DNA of 64,000 nt from Poa pratensis (Eukaryota; Streptophyta; Magnoliopsida; Poales; Poaceae), in NCBI GenBank assembly GCA_947311845.1, contig CAMZMU010000041.1, positions 109,164,009 through 109,228,008 on the forward strand, given 5' to 3'. The translations under genes and the position numbers were made by a program. The notes under the pieces are model-generated. The model searched no databases. It saw only the letters and a list, made by a program, of their open reading frames with translations, and had not been told where the DNA came from. This document shows positions 34,697 to 46,118 of this stretch, in pieces. Position 1 is the first letter of the stretch, and each line of letters starts with the position of its first letter.

Positions 34697-35177
34697 AACA
34701 ACCTCGATTCCATCCCCTCTTCGTTTACCTCGTCCACTTATAGTCATCAGTTCTCTTGAAACCATGTTCACTTGTAGTCATCAGTTCTCTCGAAAAATCA
34801 CCGACAACCTCGATTCCATGCCGCCGTCTTCGGCGGCAGCCTGCCTGTCTGCCGCTACCTCGTCGAAGACCTCTGAATGGATGTCGATGACGTAGGGCTC
34901 AGGGGTGCGTCGCCTTCAAGCCCTCTCCTTTCCTTTCCGTAATGAGCACCGAATCATCCTAGCTTCTCCTAGATTAGAGAGTAGCTCCCGTTCATTGTAG
35001 GTACTTGTTTCCTTGGCTTGGATGGACCGAATTTGTGCTAAGCTTCTCATGATCTGCTTCCTTGTCCTGACAGGCGAAACACCTTTGACTACTGCTATTG
35101 CCTCTGGGAATATGGAATTGGTGCGTTACTTTCTTGATCAAGGTGCTGATAAAGAGAACCTCAACGAGGAGGGGTAT

Positions 35178-35487
35178 TGTACTACTCCCTAGCTGCTATG
35201 ATTGGCAGCGTGAGATCGAACACCACGATGACTGTCGTGACGAAGAAGTAAGAAAGCAGAAGGGAAGGAAATAGGAGGAGAATTCAGAGTTTCCTCTTCT
35301 GTCATTCAAGTCATGCCGAACACGGGTACAAGCCTGGTGGTTTATACTCCTCACCACCAAACCACGCACACAACGCTGGCACGCAGGCTCCACATGGCAT
35401 CTTAACTTAACCACACACACAGCGCCACCTCAATCCTATCTGCTGGTGCCGCTCCACTCAGTCTAAGGCGTGTCGACGGCCGTGACA
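35178..35487. mobile_element. Solo LTR inside exon 3 of copy B
   Basis: 310-bp unit starting TGTACTAC and ending CCGTGACA, flanked by the 5-bp duplication GGTAT (35173-35177, 35488-35492). Copy A has the empty site 'gaggggtataccccctcc' at the same exon position. Size, TG...CA ends and 5-bp TSD identify a solo LTR. No gag or pol is attached. Confidence 0.9.
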
Positions 35488-35552
35488 GGTATACCCCCTC
35501 CATTTGGCCAGCGGAAAAGGCAGTATATCCATCTATACACATCACTACAATA

Positions 35553-36718
35553 TCTAAGCTCCTTAGGATTTGAGCTCCTAGGTTGAGCCACGTCGCAACA
35601 TCTCATTGGTTCTTACTCTACACATTCATGTCAACCCGATTGAAGTCAAAGTAATATTATCCGTCCGTTCAGCTGGACACAAAATTTAGTGATGATTTTT
35701 CTAACTTTCGCACACAAATTTACCGGCCGTCCCTCTCATAGAGAATCTTCAATAGCTACCATATTTTGGGATCTAACTATTTTTTAGGATATTTGAGGTC
35801 AAAAACCTTACTCCAATGGACGTCATTGATGTAAATTTTGTCCAAATTTATTTTGCGCAGTCCAAGAAAATAATACCAAGTGCTGCAAAACACAACACTT
35901 GAATTAATATCTAAGCTCTCTAGGATTTGAGCTCCTAGGTTGAACCACGTGGCAACATCTCATTGGTTCTTACTCTACACATTCATGTCAACCCGATTGA
36001 AGTCAAAGTAATATTATCCGTCCGTTCAGCTGGACACAAAATTTAGTGATGATTTTTCTAACTTTCGCACATGAATTTACCGGCCGTCCCTCTCATAGAG
36101 AATCTTCAATAGCTACCATATTTTAGGATCTAACTATTTTTTAGGATATTTGAGGCCAAAAACCTTACTCCAATAGACGTCATTGATGTAAATTTTGTCC
36201 AAATTTATTTTGCGCAGTCCAAGAAAATAATACCAAGTGCTGCAAAACACAACACTTGAATTGTTGCTGTATAAAAAAAGGGCAACGTGGGCACGCCAAC
36301 TGACAACTGTAAGTATCTAAGCTCCCTACGATTTGAGCTCCTAGGTTGAGCCACGTGGCAACATCTCATTGGTCCTTGCTCTTCACATTCATGTCCACCA
36401 GATTGAGGTCAGAGTAATATTATCCCTTCATCCATCTGGACACAAAATTTAGTGATGTTTTTTCTAACTTTCACACACGAATTTACTGGCCGCCCCTCTC
36501 TTAGAGAATCTCCAATAGCTACCATATTTTAGGGTCTAACTATTTTTTAGAATATTTGAGGCCAAAAATCTTACTCCAGTAGATGTCATTGATGTAAATT
36601 TTGTCCAAATTTATTTTGCGCAGTCTAAATAATAATACCAAGTGCTACAAAACACAACACTTGGATTGTTGCTATATAAAAAAGGACAATGTGGGCACAC
36701 CAACAGACAATTGTAAGT
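35553..36718 (+). repeat. Three direct repeats of 357-406 bp
   Basis: Units begin at 35553, 35910 and 36316. Each carries 'ttgagctcctaggttgag', 'acatctcattggt', 'cacaaaatttagtgatg' and 'caagtgct(g/a)caaaacacaacactt'. Units 2 and 3 end with an extra 50 bp that has a TATA-like 'gct(g/a)tataaaaa' (about 36265 and 36672). Copies 1 and 2 are almost identical, copy 3 more diverged. The layout resembles a promoter duplicated in tandem. Confidence 0.9.
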
Positions 36719-37140
36719 TTCATGTCGTCCTCCCGCCTCTTCTCCCATCGATTGGCCTCGAACCTGGTAGCTCCGTCACAACTCTTACCGATTCGTCCAC
36801 GAGTCCACCACCACTGCGAGGGCACTATAAGGATTCGACCTTGAAGGTTGTCTTCGCTCTCCTCCTGCGCGGCTCCATCATAGCTTCCTAGCTTTCGTAG
36901 CTCCCGCCGGCAAGCCACCCAAGCGGCCCTCCTCTCATACCCCTCTTCATTGTGCCTCCTCCTTTCCTACAAGCACGTGCTACACGTCGACTAACCCCCG
37001 CCTCGCATGACTCCTCTGCAGCCATGCACCAGCCGTGGGCTTGCCTCTTTCATAGATTAACAAAATCAAAGTTGTTACTTTTAGATTATATGGTTTATAC
37101 TGCAGATAATAGACCAATACCTACACTATATGCATAAAAA
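36719..37140 (+). other. Possible captured gene leader in Helitron-like element
   Basis: About 40 bases after the TATA-like box of repeat unit 3 is an ATG (36723) opening MSSSRLFSHRLASNLV, an Arg/Ser-rich start like an organelle-targeting peptide, which stops after 39 codons. The following 300 bases are C-rich, unlike the AT-rich surroundings. Helitrons often carry gene pieces, so a captured promoter plus first-exon fragment is plausible. I cannot name a source gene. Confidence 0.3.
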
Positions 37141-40100
37141 AGTTATGAATTAGCTGATCATGTATGAGAAACTAATATTTACTCAGACCAGCATGTCATG
37201 TACTGATCACCTCAAATCTGCAATGGTGTCCTCGGGCGCAGCAAAGCGCGCCATCTCCTTCTAGTAAGTATCTATCTACTGCACTTCTCTATGTGTACTG
37301 TGTCCGTGTGAGGGCCCATATATACTGAGACCTTGAGTACAAATTTCTGATTGGATATTCTTTACAGTGGCAAATATCTAGAGGGACTAAGCCACTAAGG
37401 TGCTTGATGTTTCCTTTTTACCAGATTTTCATCATATTATGCCAAAAATTACTTCAGGGCTTTTATTTTTCCCTGCCATTATTAATTTAGTTTAGCTAAG
37501 TCCCAAATGTCTAAACATGCCCCTGCGTCCGAATTCGGCGGGCTCCATCAATTCCAACCGATAATTTTTAACTCTTTATTCATGGGCTGGATTGCCACTG
37601 GATTGGATGTGTGTCTTCAGGTTTGCAACAAAGGAGTTACAACAAAGTATCTACAGGAGACTCATGTATATCTTGTATTTTGTATCCAGTTGATGGTAGA
37701 GCTCTTTCTTTCCAAAGGAGGTAACCCTGATGCACTAAATCATGGTGGGACAGCACTGCATCTTGCTGCGATCCATGGGCAGGATGGTATTATGAAGGTT
37801 TTGTTGGACCAACATGCTGATGTAAGGCCACTCCCATATTTTGTTTATTTATGAACTGACTTGCTATTTATAATGGTGAAGTCCACAATAATAGTTACTC
37901 ATTGTTTCCATATCCAGAAACTATTTCCTATTTGTGTTTTTTTCGTGTCACTGCCTTTTTCTGTTACACTTGTGTTTATCATTCCTTCTAACTTTAATGT
38001 GTAATCAGGTGGAGTACAACTCTTCACCTGCTTTTCAAACCATAGTCTCAAACTCTCAAATATTGTTTCGTAACATGTGTGAACTTGTTGCTCTTTTGTG
38101 AAACCAATCCCATTTTCTGTAATCTACAGATCGACCTGTAGTCTCCTTTTCAGTGCTGGATTTGCTTGTTCCATTGCACATGTTCCACCAGTGACTAGGT
38201 GGAGTTCAGAGACCTGAGTGTACACATGTTCTTTTTCTGGCATATGCATAATCGGACTTTATAAACTGTACACAGTGCTTTTAGTTTCTAATGTCCTTGC
38301 GTGACGTAGTCTGACAAGTTGAAGATTAACATGCTTGACCGTTCATGTCCAATGACTGTTAAGCTTTAGCTTTTGTCTGGTCATTGACTTTGCTGGGCTG
38401 GAAACTCATTCTCTTGATCTTCCTTTCTTTCATATACATTTTTTGTTAGTGCTCCTAGACAGATAAAATGATTCATCACCTTTTCATAGATAACCTGAGA
38501 GGCCAATTCGTGTACTTTCGCAATGGTCATGTATGTTAATTATCTTGTTTCTTCTATCCTACAAAAGCTTTTACTCGCAATGACATGGTTATATATACTA
38601 TCTATTCTATTATAATTCTTCACCCCCCACCCCTCTCCCTCCCTCCCTCTCTCCCTTCTTTAAGTTTTATGATGGATGTAGTTATATGTGACCTATAATT
38701 TCTTCCTCTCAACAGCATAAACTAGCTTTGAGTGGTACTGATTATATACCTCTTGTTCTTGCTACTATGGCGTGCTCACTGAAATGTGTGAAACTCCTGC
38801 TTGAGGTATGTCGTCTTCCCACATCAACTTACAGGTTAAGGTTACTGTGCTAATGTGAAAAGGGATTTACATTTATGAGAATCTGTAACTTTCCTAAAAT
38901 TATTATGACACGACGAATTGCAATGTATATGTTTGTTTTTATGAAGCATATAACCCAAAAAATTTATTGTTAGGCTGGTGCTGATGTGGATGATATTGGT
39001 AAAGAGACACCCTTAATTATCGCGGCTACAGGTGGCTTAACTGACATCCTTAAGTGCTTAGTTCTGGCTGGAGCAGATGCTAATGTTACTGACAATGTAA
39101 GCTTTTTTTTCCTTGCTGCTACATGGATAATGTCGTCCATACCTAACATGTCATATTCTGATTGATTTTAAATCTTCAAAATGGAAACGTCGAAACAGAT
39201 ATCCTGATGAATTTGCTTATTAGCAGATCTGTTTTGTGTATTTTTGGTGCATGTAGATTTACCCTCGTAGACTACATTAAATATGTTGTTTCTTACATGA
39301 AACAGCAAGGCTCCATTTTAAATTTAACACCCTATTGTATTTGATTATTTCAAGAACTTAACTTGGAGTTCCAACTTCCGTTGATTGTTGGATGAAAATA
39401 TATGAGTTGTCGTTAACAGTTACGAGAGAAAATGAAGTTGAGATTGCAAATATCAGCAAGAGTAACTTATCTTATTCATCCTGCAAGTTGTTGAATAGGA
39501 TTGTAATGTCATGATTGCATATAGTAACAATGTTATTCTTGAGTGGTTGTTAACTGATCTTGGACAGCAAGTCACATGTTCCGTGTGCTCACGGCTACAC
39601 TAGAAGACTCTACTTTATTTATTAAAGGCTCATGCTAACTAAATTCCACTTATTTATCCTACTCTCTAGAATATATTTAAGTTCATACCATGTATGCTTA
39701 ATGGGTTTTCTAGACACCTTGCATGATCTGGCATTGTCATTTTCTTTTGCCAAATATTAAGTGAAGTTAATATTGCTTGTTGTCTTGGCAGTATGGACGT
39801 ACTCGTATAGAAATTGCTGCACATTCTGGTACGCGTGAACAAGTCGGAATTCTTTTTCCAGTCACTTCTTGTATAGAAATTGCTGCACCTTGAGAATTGC
39901 TTTATCAGGAGACATGTGGTTTAAAATTTAATTAAGTATTCATCGCCACTTCGTAAATGGTAGAACTTTTGACTTGACTCAGGGAGATTAGTTGTAATTG
40001 TTTCCACTAAGCACGTGGGGAATGGACTACGCATGATACTGAATCTTTATTTCAATGTGATTTTTCTCAATGTTTCAGAAAACTATGGTTGCAAGTGCAA

Positions 40101-40407
40101 AATCTAGAGCACATGAGGCATTCAAGAATGGAAATTATCTGGTTGCAGCAAAAAATTATCATGAGGTAGTACGTTTTGCATCTTGCTTGTTATAATTTAT
40201 AGACTTATTGACCGCTCAGAACAAGTTTAAGGACTACAGTGCATTTTTTATTTTTTCTGTTCCCTTCGTGGAACAGTATATGCCATAGAAATTATGCTCT
40301 CTATGTGATTTGCCGATGTGCTAGTGTCGTGAAGTAGATAGTTGCTGCTCTAAGCCCTTTCTGTTCTGTAATGTACTGCAGTGCAATTTTTGGTTGATGA
40401 CGTAGTT

Positions 40408-41790
40408 TTTTTTAGATAAAGAGTGTTTATTAATATCGAGACGATACAACATGCACCCAGCCTCTGCAACAACGCAATAACCGAAGCCATTACGGATGCA
40501 CACAGCCAAAAGACAATAAGAAGAAGAAATAAAAAGAAAAGTCCCGCTAAAGAGTTACAGACCTTGCAGCAGCCGCACAACCACCACCAAAACAACACCT
40601 GATGTCCAATTCTTCAAAAGCAACGCCTTCAAGAAGAACAGTGCCAGGCACAACCAATTAAGGCCAGACCTTGGGTTTTCACCCTGAAGATAGTCCTCGC
40701 TCTCTCCAATTCTTCAAAAGCAACGCCTTCAAGAAGAATAGTGCCAGGCACAACCAATTAAGGCCAGACCTTGGGTTTTCACCCTGAAGATAGTCCTCGC
40801 TCTCAGAACAGTGTCTTCAACAAGACCACTGTCAGGCAGAAGCAATTAAGGCCAGACCTTGGATTTTCACCCTGAAAGGTAGGACGTTGGGCTTCACGTA
40901 TGTTGTCGCCCCCACTTACATGCCGCTGCTCCAAATCATGAAACACCAAGCCAATTCCTCAACAGCACAAAGAATCAAACCACCATTGCCAGTCCTCAGA
41001 TCTCGTCTTCCATGTCATTCTCCGCCAGCACCATGGAACGAGAAAGCGTGCTCCATGATATTAACAGCCAGCAGAGCTTCGAAGCGCTCCCTCTAAAACC
41101 AAACTGTCAGAGAAAAAACACGGGTGCGCACGATCGAATACCATCCAATCCAGCAATCTCCAGGCATGAATCGCCCAGTGGAGTTCGCCGGCGGAGCCTT
41201 CCGAAACACGACCGTCCAGCAAGTTCGATGGTGACCAACATCCGGCAGATCTTCATCTTGGCGCGAATAAGAATCAAGGACCACCGCCATTATTCGCGAG
41301 ACCGACAGGCCCCCACACCGCCGGTCGCCTCCATGACGGATTGGCTGGAGAAGAAGGAAGTCCAAGCACAGGGCAGCAAGTACCGGTATTCCAAAGAACC
41401 ACCAAACCCGCTGCCCCGGCCGTGGCCGAATCTTCTGGCCCGATTGGATCTAGCCCAGATCTTGCCCGATTCAGCTCGCCGCCATGCGCCTAGACGCGAT
41501 GAGGGCGCTCGCCATCTCCTTCCCGCCGCACCGCCGGAGGGCCTCAGGCCCCGGCCGGAACAGCCGCGCCGCCCCTGCGCTTCCACCGGCGTTCCCCCAC
41601 TCCCAAGGACCACCAGCATCCGCACCTCGCCATCCCAGCCGCCGTCGTCGACGCGGAGGGAGCCGCTACCACCGCCGGGGGAGGGCAGCGGCAGCGGCCA
41701 GGCGGCGGAAGATGGGATCGGCCGCGCTGGTTTTGGAGAGGGGCGCCGCCAGAGTCGCCCGGGAGGGAGCGACCCGAGCGGTAGGTTTTC
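40408..41790 (-). mobile_element. Non-autonomous retroposon with 15-bp TSD
   Basis: 1383-bp insertion in intron 8 of copy B, flanked by gttgatgacgtagtt (40393-40407 and 41791-41805). Copy A has the single empty site 'gttgatgacgcagttggatc' at 31953-31972. Minus orientation: T run at 40408 (the A tail), tandem repeats next to the tail, GC-rich head at 41.8-41.4 kb. GC-rich ORFs such as 41012-41803 show no domain. It has the same architecture as the element at 9733-10904. Confidence 0.9.
40606..40878. repeat. 100-bp tandem repeat inside retroposon
   Basis: Two full units ('ccaattcttcaaaagcaacg' ... 'agatagtcctcgctct') start at about 40606 and 40705. A third, diverged and partial, unit at 40805-40878 begins 'agaacagtgtcttcaac'. 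All three contain 'attaaggccagaccttgg'. Confidence 0.9.
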
Positions 41791-42971
41791 GTTGATGACG
41801 TAGTTGGATCAGTGCCAGAATAAATCATATGACATGCACTTCATCGTTGTGGATATAGGCCATGCAGAAGCACATACGTGTAGGGGCTGGACACCAATAC
41901 TTGACACCAAAATGAAGTCTGGGAAGAATAATATAATGGTTTTGGAGTTGGTTAAGGGATAGTCTACCGATTTGGGTAGTACATTCCATATGTGTAGGTA
42001 GTCTATCAGGCATCCCTGTCCTGGTTGATTCTTCTAGGTCAGTCGTATCAATCTAGAAGTTCCGTTCGAGTCATGACTCATGAGTAATCTTAAGTTGCTC
42101 TTATGAATGGATTATCAGGTGCTTGTTTCGAAAAAAAAGACAATAAACAAGTCTATGTTTAAAATCGCTTAAAGTTCTCTTGTTGGAATCTGTGTATATC
42201 CCTGTGCTTCACAAGTCCTAATTCTTTCAAGCCATGCCATCTGGCCATCTTCTGTAATTAGTTACCCTGATACCTACTTAGGTTCAGGTCATTTGCGGGG
42301 GTACCATGAAGGGTATTTCTTGTTAGTCCATACTCTACACGAGTATACGTGTTTCTCAAGATAATCTTGTCAAATCCAGGGCTGGATCCAGATAATAGGA
42401 ATATCCTGCTAACAGCATGCAATGGCATATGAATTAAGGCATCTCCTGGATTGTTCTACTGTAAATGTTAGGTTAGGTGCTCCTGGGTGTTTTGTAGAAT
42501 GTTGGAAGACCAGTTTAAGATCATAAGGAGGTTCGCTCTGAGTGGCTTTGCCAATGAACACGCACACTACACTTCCGTACTCTATTTTTCTTTTCGTATC
42601 ACCATTTTTTTATCAACAGATTCATATATTGCACATCCAGGGCAGATTTTGACTTGGCTGAGCAGATATCCTCTGACATGCTTATGCAAGTTAATCATGT
42701 CATTTATGATTTTTCTTTACCGCACAACAGATTCTTGTGGGCAAATCTAAAACATTTTGCAGAATTGTGCTAAATGCTTCTTCTGTGTTTAGGCAATGAA
42801 ACTCGACCCTGGCAATGCAACCTTGCTCTCCAATAGGAGCCTATGCTGGCTTCGCTTCGGTAATGGGAAGAAGGCCTTGGAGGATGCTCAAGCTTGCAGG
42901 ATGATGTGACCTGGCTGGGCAAAGGCCTGCTACCGTGAAGGAACTGCTCTGCTGTTACTGAAGGTACGATA

Positions 42972-43168
42972 GTCTCCGGATAGACCTACCAGCATCTTGG
43001 ACGGCTTTACAATTTCTCATTATGATATGTAATTCGCCTTTTTAATTTCAGCATTAGATTCTCTTGAACTCGTGAACTTGTGGCTGTGTGCATCCTAGTT
43101 ATGCAGAGGCCGGGTGTAATGCTTAAAACTCTTAAGTAATAAAATTCCCTTTATCTAAAAAAATAAAT
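42972..43168 (+). mobile_element. LINE 3'-end fragment in intron 9 of copy B
   Basis: About 195 bp nearly matching the minus strand of 25.03-24.84 kb: the last ORF2 codons (LRIDLPAS, here with TGG in place of the stop), the 3' UTR ('tatgcagaggccgggtgtaa') and an A-rich tail. Copy A reads 'gaaggtacgataagttg' with no insertion. It is a strongly 5'-truncated copy of the same LINE family in the opposite orientation. Confidence 0.9.
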
Positions 43169-43755
43169 AAGTTGTTTAGATCAGTTTTTTCTTTCATGTG
43201 GGAAAGCCATTTTGATGTACACCAGTTCCGCGTTTTCTATGGAAAATCCTTTTCTTATGTACGTACTAGCTCTTTGTTTTCAGGACTATGAAAAGGCATG
43301 TGGTGCATCTCTTGTTGGCGCTAAATTGGAACCAGGGAACACAGAGATCCAAGAGGGGTTAAGGTATCCTACTTGTCCCTTTTAGCTACATTCAAGTCTA
43401 GTGTCTAGTGATAATTGCTTGACCATGATCTTTGGCGTAGAACAGCCTAATATAGTCATCATACTCAACAGTTCGAACTGAAATATGCAGAGAGGCCTTG
43501 GGATCCATGAAGATATCTGGCAGTAGCACTGGAAAAGATTTGCCGGATCAGCACAAGCTAGCAGATGCCATAAACTAGCACTCTTTGCAGAATAAAGGGA
43601 GGTTGCCCTGTTTTGCTGTCCCTTGGAGTGTACTGAGGGATTTGAACGAGACAAGTAGGTTAGGTTAATTGTTAGATGTCCTCTTGCTAATCAACTTCAG
43701 CTGGATCCTGAGAAACTATGAAGCCCCTCGCCTCACCAGATGCTCGAGACCACTC

Positions 43756-44105
43756 TCTTTTTTTTTGAGAAAAGATCGGAAGGGGTGGAAAACCCCTACC
43801 ATTATTTTGAATTAAAAGGGAGCTGAGGCAGCTCAACGTTTTTACAACAGCGAGATCATGCAAATGCAAACAAGAAAAGATTAGATCTAGCTTGGATGCC
43901 TTATGTCGGCCATTCAGCAATCCATTGCTTAACCGCCTCTTTTTCTTTCTTCTTTGCTCTATGAGCCCAGAGCGTGCTCGTCTCAATGCCTTGCCTGACA
44001 ACCGCTTGAGTCGGTTGCTCTATGTTGTCAAACACCATTCGGTTTCTAGACAGCCAAATACTCCAGAGGGTAGCCGTGATCACCAAATCCTAGGCTTGTT
44101 CTTTG
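43756..44105 (-). mobile_element. LINE 3' fragment in copy B flank
   Basis: Starts with a T run (43757-43766) and on the minus strand encodes TATLWSIWLSRNRMVFDN followed by a basic tail (44086-43901), the usual C-terminal end of plant LINE ORF2 after the zf-RVT region. The copy A counterpart (33597-33612, 'actctgtgagtgtgatt') lacks it. It is a different LINE lineage from the one in copy A intron 6. Confidence 0.85.
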
Positions 44106-44585
44106 AATGTGATTTTCGGGGGGCAGATGATGTTTTGTATAGAGCTTTCTTTATGGTTTCGTTGATACGAGAAAGTTTCTACCATGGTCAGCTCCAGCTG
44201 GCTGTATATTCCTTACAACATCTGAAGTGATGATTGTGTGTCTTTTGTTTCTGACTTCCGTCAGGCCAACAATCTTTGATTTCTCATCAGATATGCGGGT
44301 CAATATATCTCCCCGAACGGCCGAACCCACATGAGTTCTTTATCTGGGCAATCTAGTTGCTCTAGGAGAGTAAGATTGATGAGATGGCATGTGTTCAAAA
44401 CTGTGTAATGTGATATGATATCTTCCCCTTTTCTCTAGAAACTGGTATGATTTGTAGTTTTAGCCATTCGTTCTGTTACATTTGTTTCAAATGTTTCCTT
44501 TTTAGGGAAGTTTCTTTTGTGCACATTTCCACGACAGACCAAAGTACAAATGCAGCCAATTGTCATTGCTGTCACTAAACTAAAA

Positions 44586-45534
44586 AAAAATCACATACGG
44601 GAAACACAGGAGAGCGGTCCGGCACCTCCCTTATCCCTTCTTATACCCTCCCCTCCCGCAGGCCATAAGAAGGCGATCCCCTGTTCCTCGGTTCTCCGCC
44701 GGCCGGGCCGGTGGTTCCCCTCCTCTCCGCCGGCCGCTTCGGCGGCGGGAGGGTGGGGGAACCCTGGTTCTGCGTCCCCGGCGTGTAGATAGTAGGTTAG
44801 GTCTCTCCGGTGCCGCTGCCGTGTGGGGGTTGGTGGTGGCCCTTTGGAGCTTTTGTGCCGGAGTTCGTTCCCCTTCCCGGCGTCGTCTGCGGCGGCGTCG
44901 GCGAGCTGCCGGAGGTAGGTCCTCTCGGATCTGTCGGTCCGGTGAGGTTAGGTGCTCGGGGCGTCGTCGGCGTGGCGAGGACGGCGGCTGGCGCATGGAG
45001 CTTTTGTCCCCTGGCTGTCTCTTCGTCGCAGCAAGGTCAGCTCCTTGGCTGCGGAGGGTATGGGGGTGGTGTGGTGTGGTTCGGGCGGCTCTCGTCGGTT
45101 CCTCGCCGGTCAGGTTTGGTTGGTGGCCTGGCCTGCTCTTCTCCGGCGTCGACGGCTTGCTCGACGGATTGATGAGTGAAGATGGCGGTGTTCCAGGAAG
45201 GTGCAGATGGCGTGTTGGAGAGGGATCTGTCGGCTTCCTTCGCGGGAGGCCCGATCCGGAGCAGACGGAGCTTGGCGCTCGGCGCCGGCCGATATGGCTC
45301 CACCGGCTTCATCCATCTCGCTGGAGATGGTGCTTCTTGCGGCTCACAAAGCTTTCAGGCAAGGGGCTCTGCTTGCTCCAAGGTTCAGCGATGGTGATGT
45401 TTCTTCGGCATCTTCATCTCGAGTGGAAGTGGGAGGTTTCCTGGTCCCCTGTTTTCTTCGTTTTTCTGCTCTTGTATTGGCTATGTATCCTTCGTATTTT
45501 ATGAATACAAGTTGCTTTCTCAAAAAAAAAAAAA
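44586..45534 (+). mobile_element. GC-headed retroposon with poly(A)
   Basis: About 950 bp ending in a 13-A tract (45522-45534) preceded by 'tatgaatacaagttgctttc'. Copy A has the continuous empty site at 34065-34082 ('caactcaaatggatgtc'). The head is GC-rich and opens long frames (for example 44821-45504) without recognisable domains. A target-site duplication cannot be defined because both ends are A-rich. Confidence 0.75.
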
Positions 45535-45679
45535 GGATGTTGACTCCAATTAACCTGAATTCACCTGGCACAACATAGGAAAACACTATTTTCGGGAGAC
45601 CTTCGTGCACCTCTCTCCCATCTTTACAAACCCTTTCGCCGCCTTGTCCTTGACTCATAACTTTCTCTCTTGCTTAAGA

Positions 45680-46118
45680 GCAGACAGAAACCGTAACTCT
45701 TCGGCTTCTTCATAAGACAATACTAGATTATATAGGGGCGCGTTCCCATGCCTGTCCATTAGGAATATAGAATGTTGGTAAATGCGTGTTCCCATTGATG
45801 ATTTTTCTGGATACTCGATTTTATATTGTACTTTACAATTAATTTAATAATTGTTGTTGGGTTGTTTGCTCGTCTGCAGCTACCGAACTCCTTTTCCCCC
45901 CACCACGACCTGTCGGTGAGCATCACCGGCGCCGCATGGGAGAGGGATATGACAGCGGAGACCCTTCTCCGCTTGCAGCATGCCATCGTGACCCACGAGC
46001 GCAACCACGCTAAGCGGCAACACGAGGAGGATGAAGAGGAGCTGGACCATGAGCGGATGGAGGAGGGCCGACACAGATCCCTGGCGACGATGACGAGATG
46101 AGTGAGGTGGGCGCCGCC
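45680..46118 (+). other. Unassigned exon-like ORF split by hAT insertion
   Basis: After an intron-like AT-rich segment with an acceptor-like 'ctcgtctgcag' (45869-45879), a plus frame encodes LPNSFSPHHDLSVSITGAAW, then an acidic helix (KRQHEEDEEELDHERMEEG) and stops at 46101. The hAT element inserted 10-17 bases after that stop. The sequence on the other side of the insertion (48476-48530) gives no obvious continuation. It could be a gene fragment or part of an older transposon. I do not recognise it. Confidence 0.3.

Larger units (their letters stand above)
35553..37264 (+). mobile_element. Helitron-like element with three repeated 5' ends
   Basis: 1712 bp inserted in intron 3 of copy B and absent from A and C. 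The left end is A|TCTAAGCTCC (insertion after A at 35552). The right end is CTAG|T at 37261-37264. A GC hairpin lies eight bases before CTAG: GGCGC at 37235-37239 pairs with GCGCC at 37248-37252. A/T target, TC start, 3' hairpin and CTRR end fit a non-autonomous Helitron. The first part consists of three direct repeats, each starting TCTAAGCTC (35553, 35910, 36316). No helicase or Rep ORF is present. The TC start is less diagnostic than the 3' end. Confidence 0.55.
34820..43578 (+). pseudogene. ANK-TPR gene copy B, multiply disrupted
   Basis: Second tandem copy, closest to copy A. Exon 1 and the start of exon 2 are deleted: 'cctcgattccat' (A position about 21025) joins directly to the middle of exon 2. 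Remaining pieces: 34820-34904 (with TGA at 34874-34876), 35074-35177 plus 35493-35519 (exon 3 split by a solo LTR, GC at the donor), 37690-37821, 38716-38805, 38974-39096, 39792 to about 39868 (exon 7 cut by a deletion of about 0.95 kb), 40079-40165, 42793-42963 (TGA at 42907-42909), 43284-43363, 43491-43578. It shares the 131-nt exon 3 of copy A, so that lesion is older than the A/B split. It has no start codon and cannot encode the protein. Confidence 0.9.

Noticed and set aside
34417..34895. 152-codon ORF spanning the start of copy B
   Set aside because: It crosses the rearranged junction, reads exon 2 out of frame, and has no homology to the family protein.
35547..35560. CACTACAA at the left border as a CACTA terminus
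   Set aside because: The right border (CTAG followed by T) gives no matching inverted repeat, and the CACTA letters belong to flanking target sequence under the Helitron reading.
35553..36718. CRISPR-like or satellite array
   Set aside because: Only three units of about 360-400 bp without spacers; better explained as tandem 5' ends of a Helitron-like element.
41012..41828. 263-codon ORF and its overlaps
   Set aside because: GC-rich head of a non-coding retroposon with 15-bp TSD; no domain, and overlapping ORFs are open in other frames too.
44810..45578. 227-codon ORF and neighbours
   Set aside because: Within a poly(A)-tailed insertion absent from copy A; low-complexity composition, no recognisable domain.
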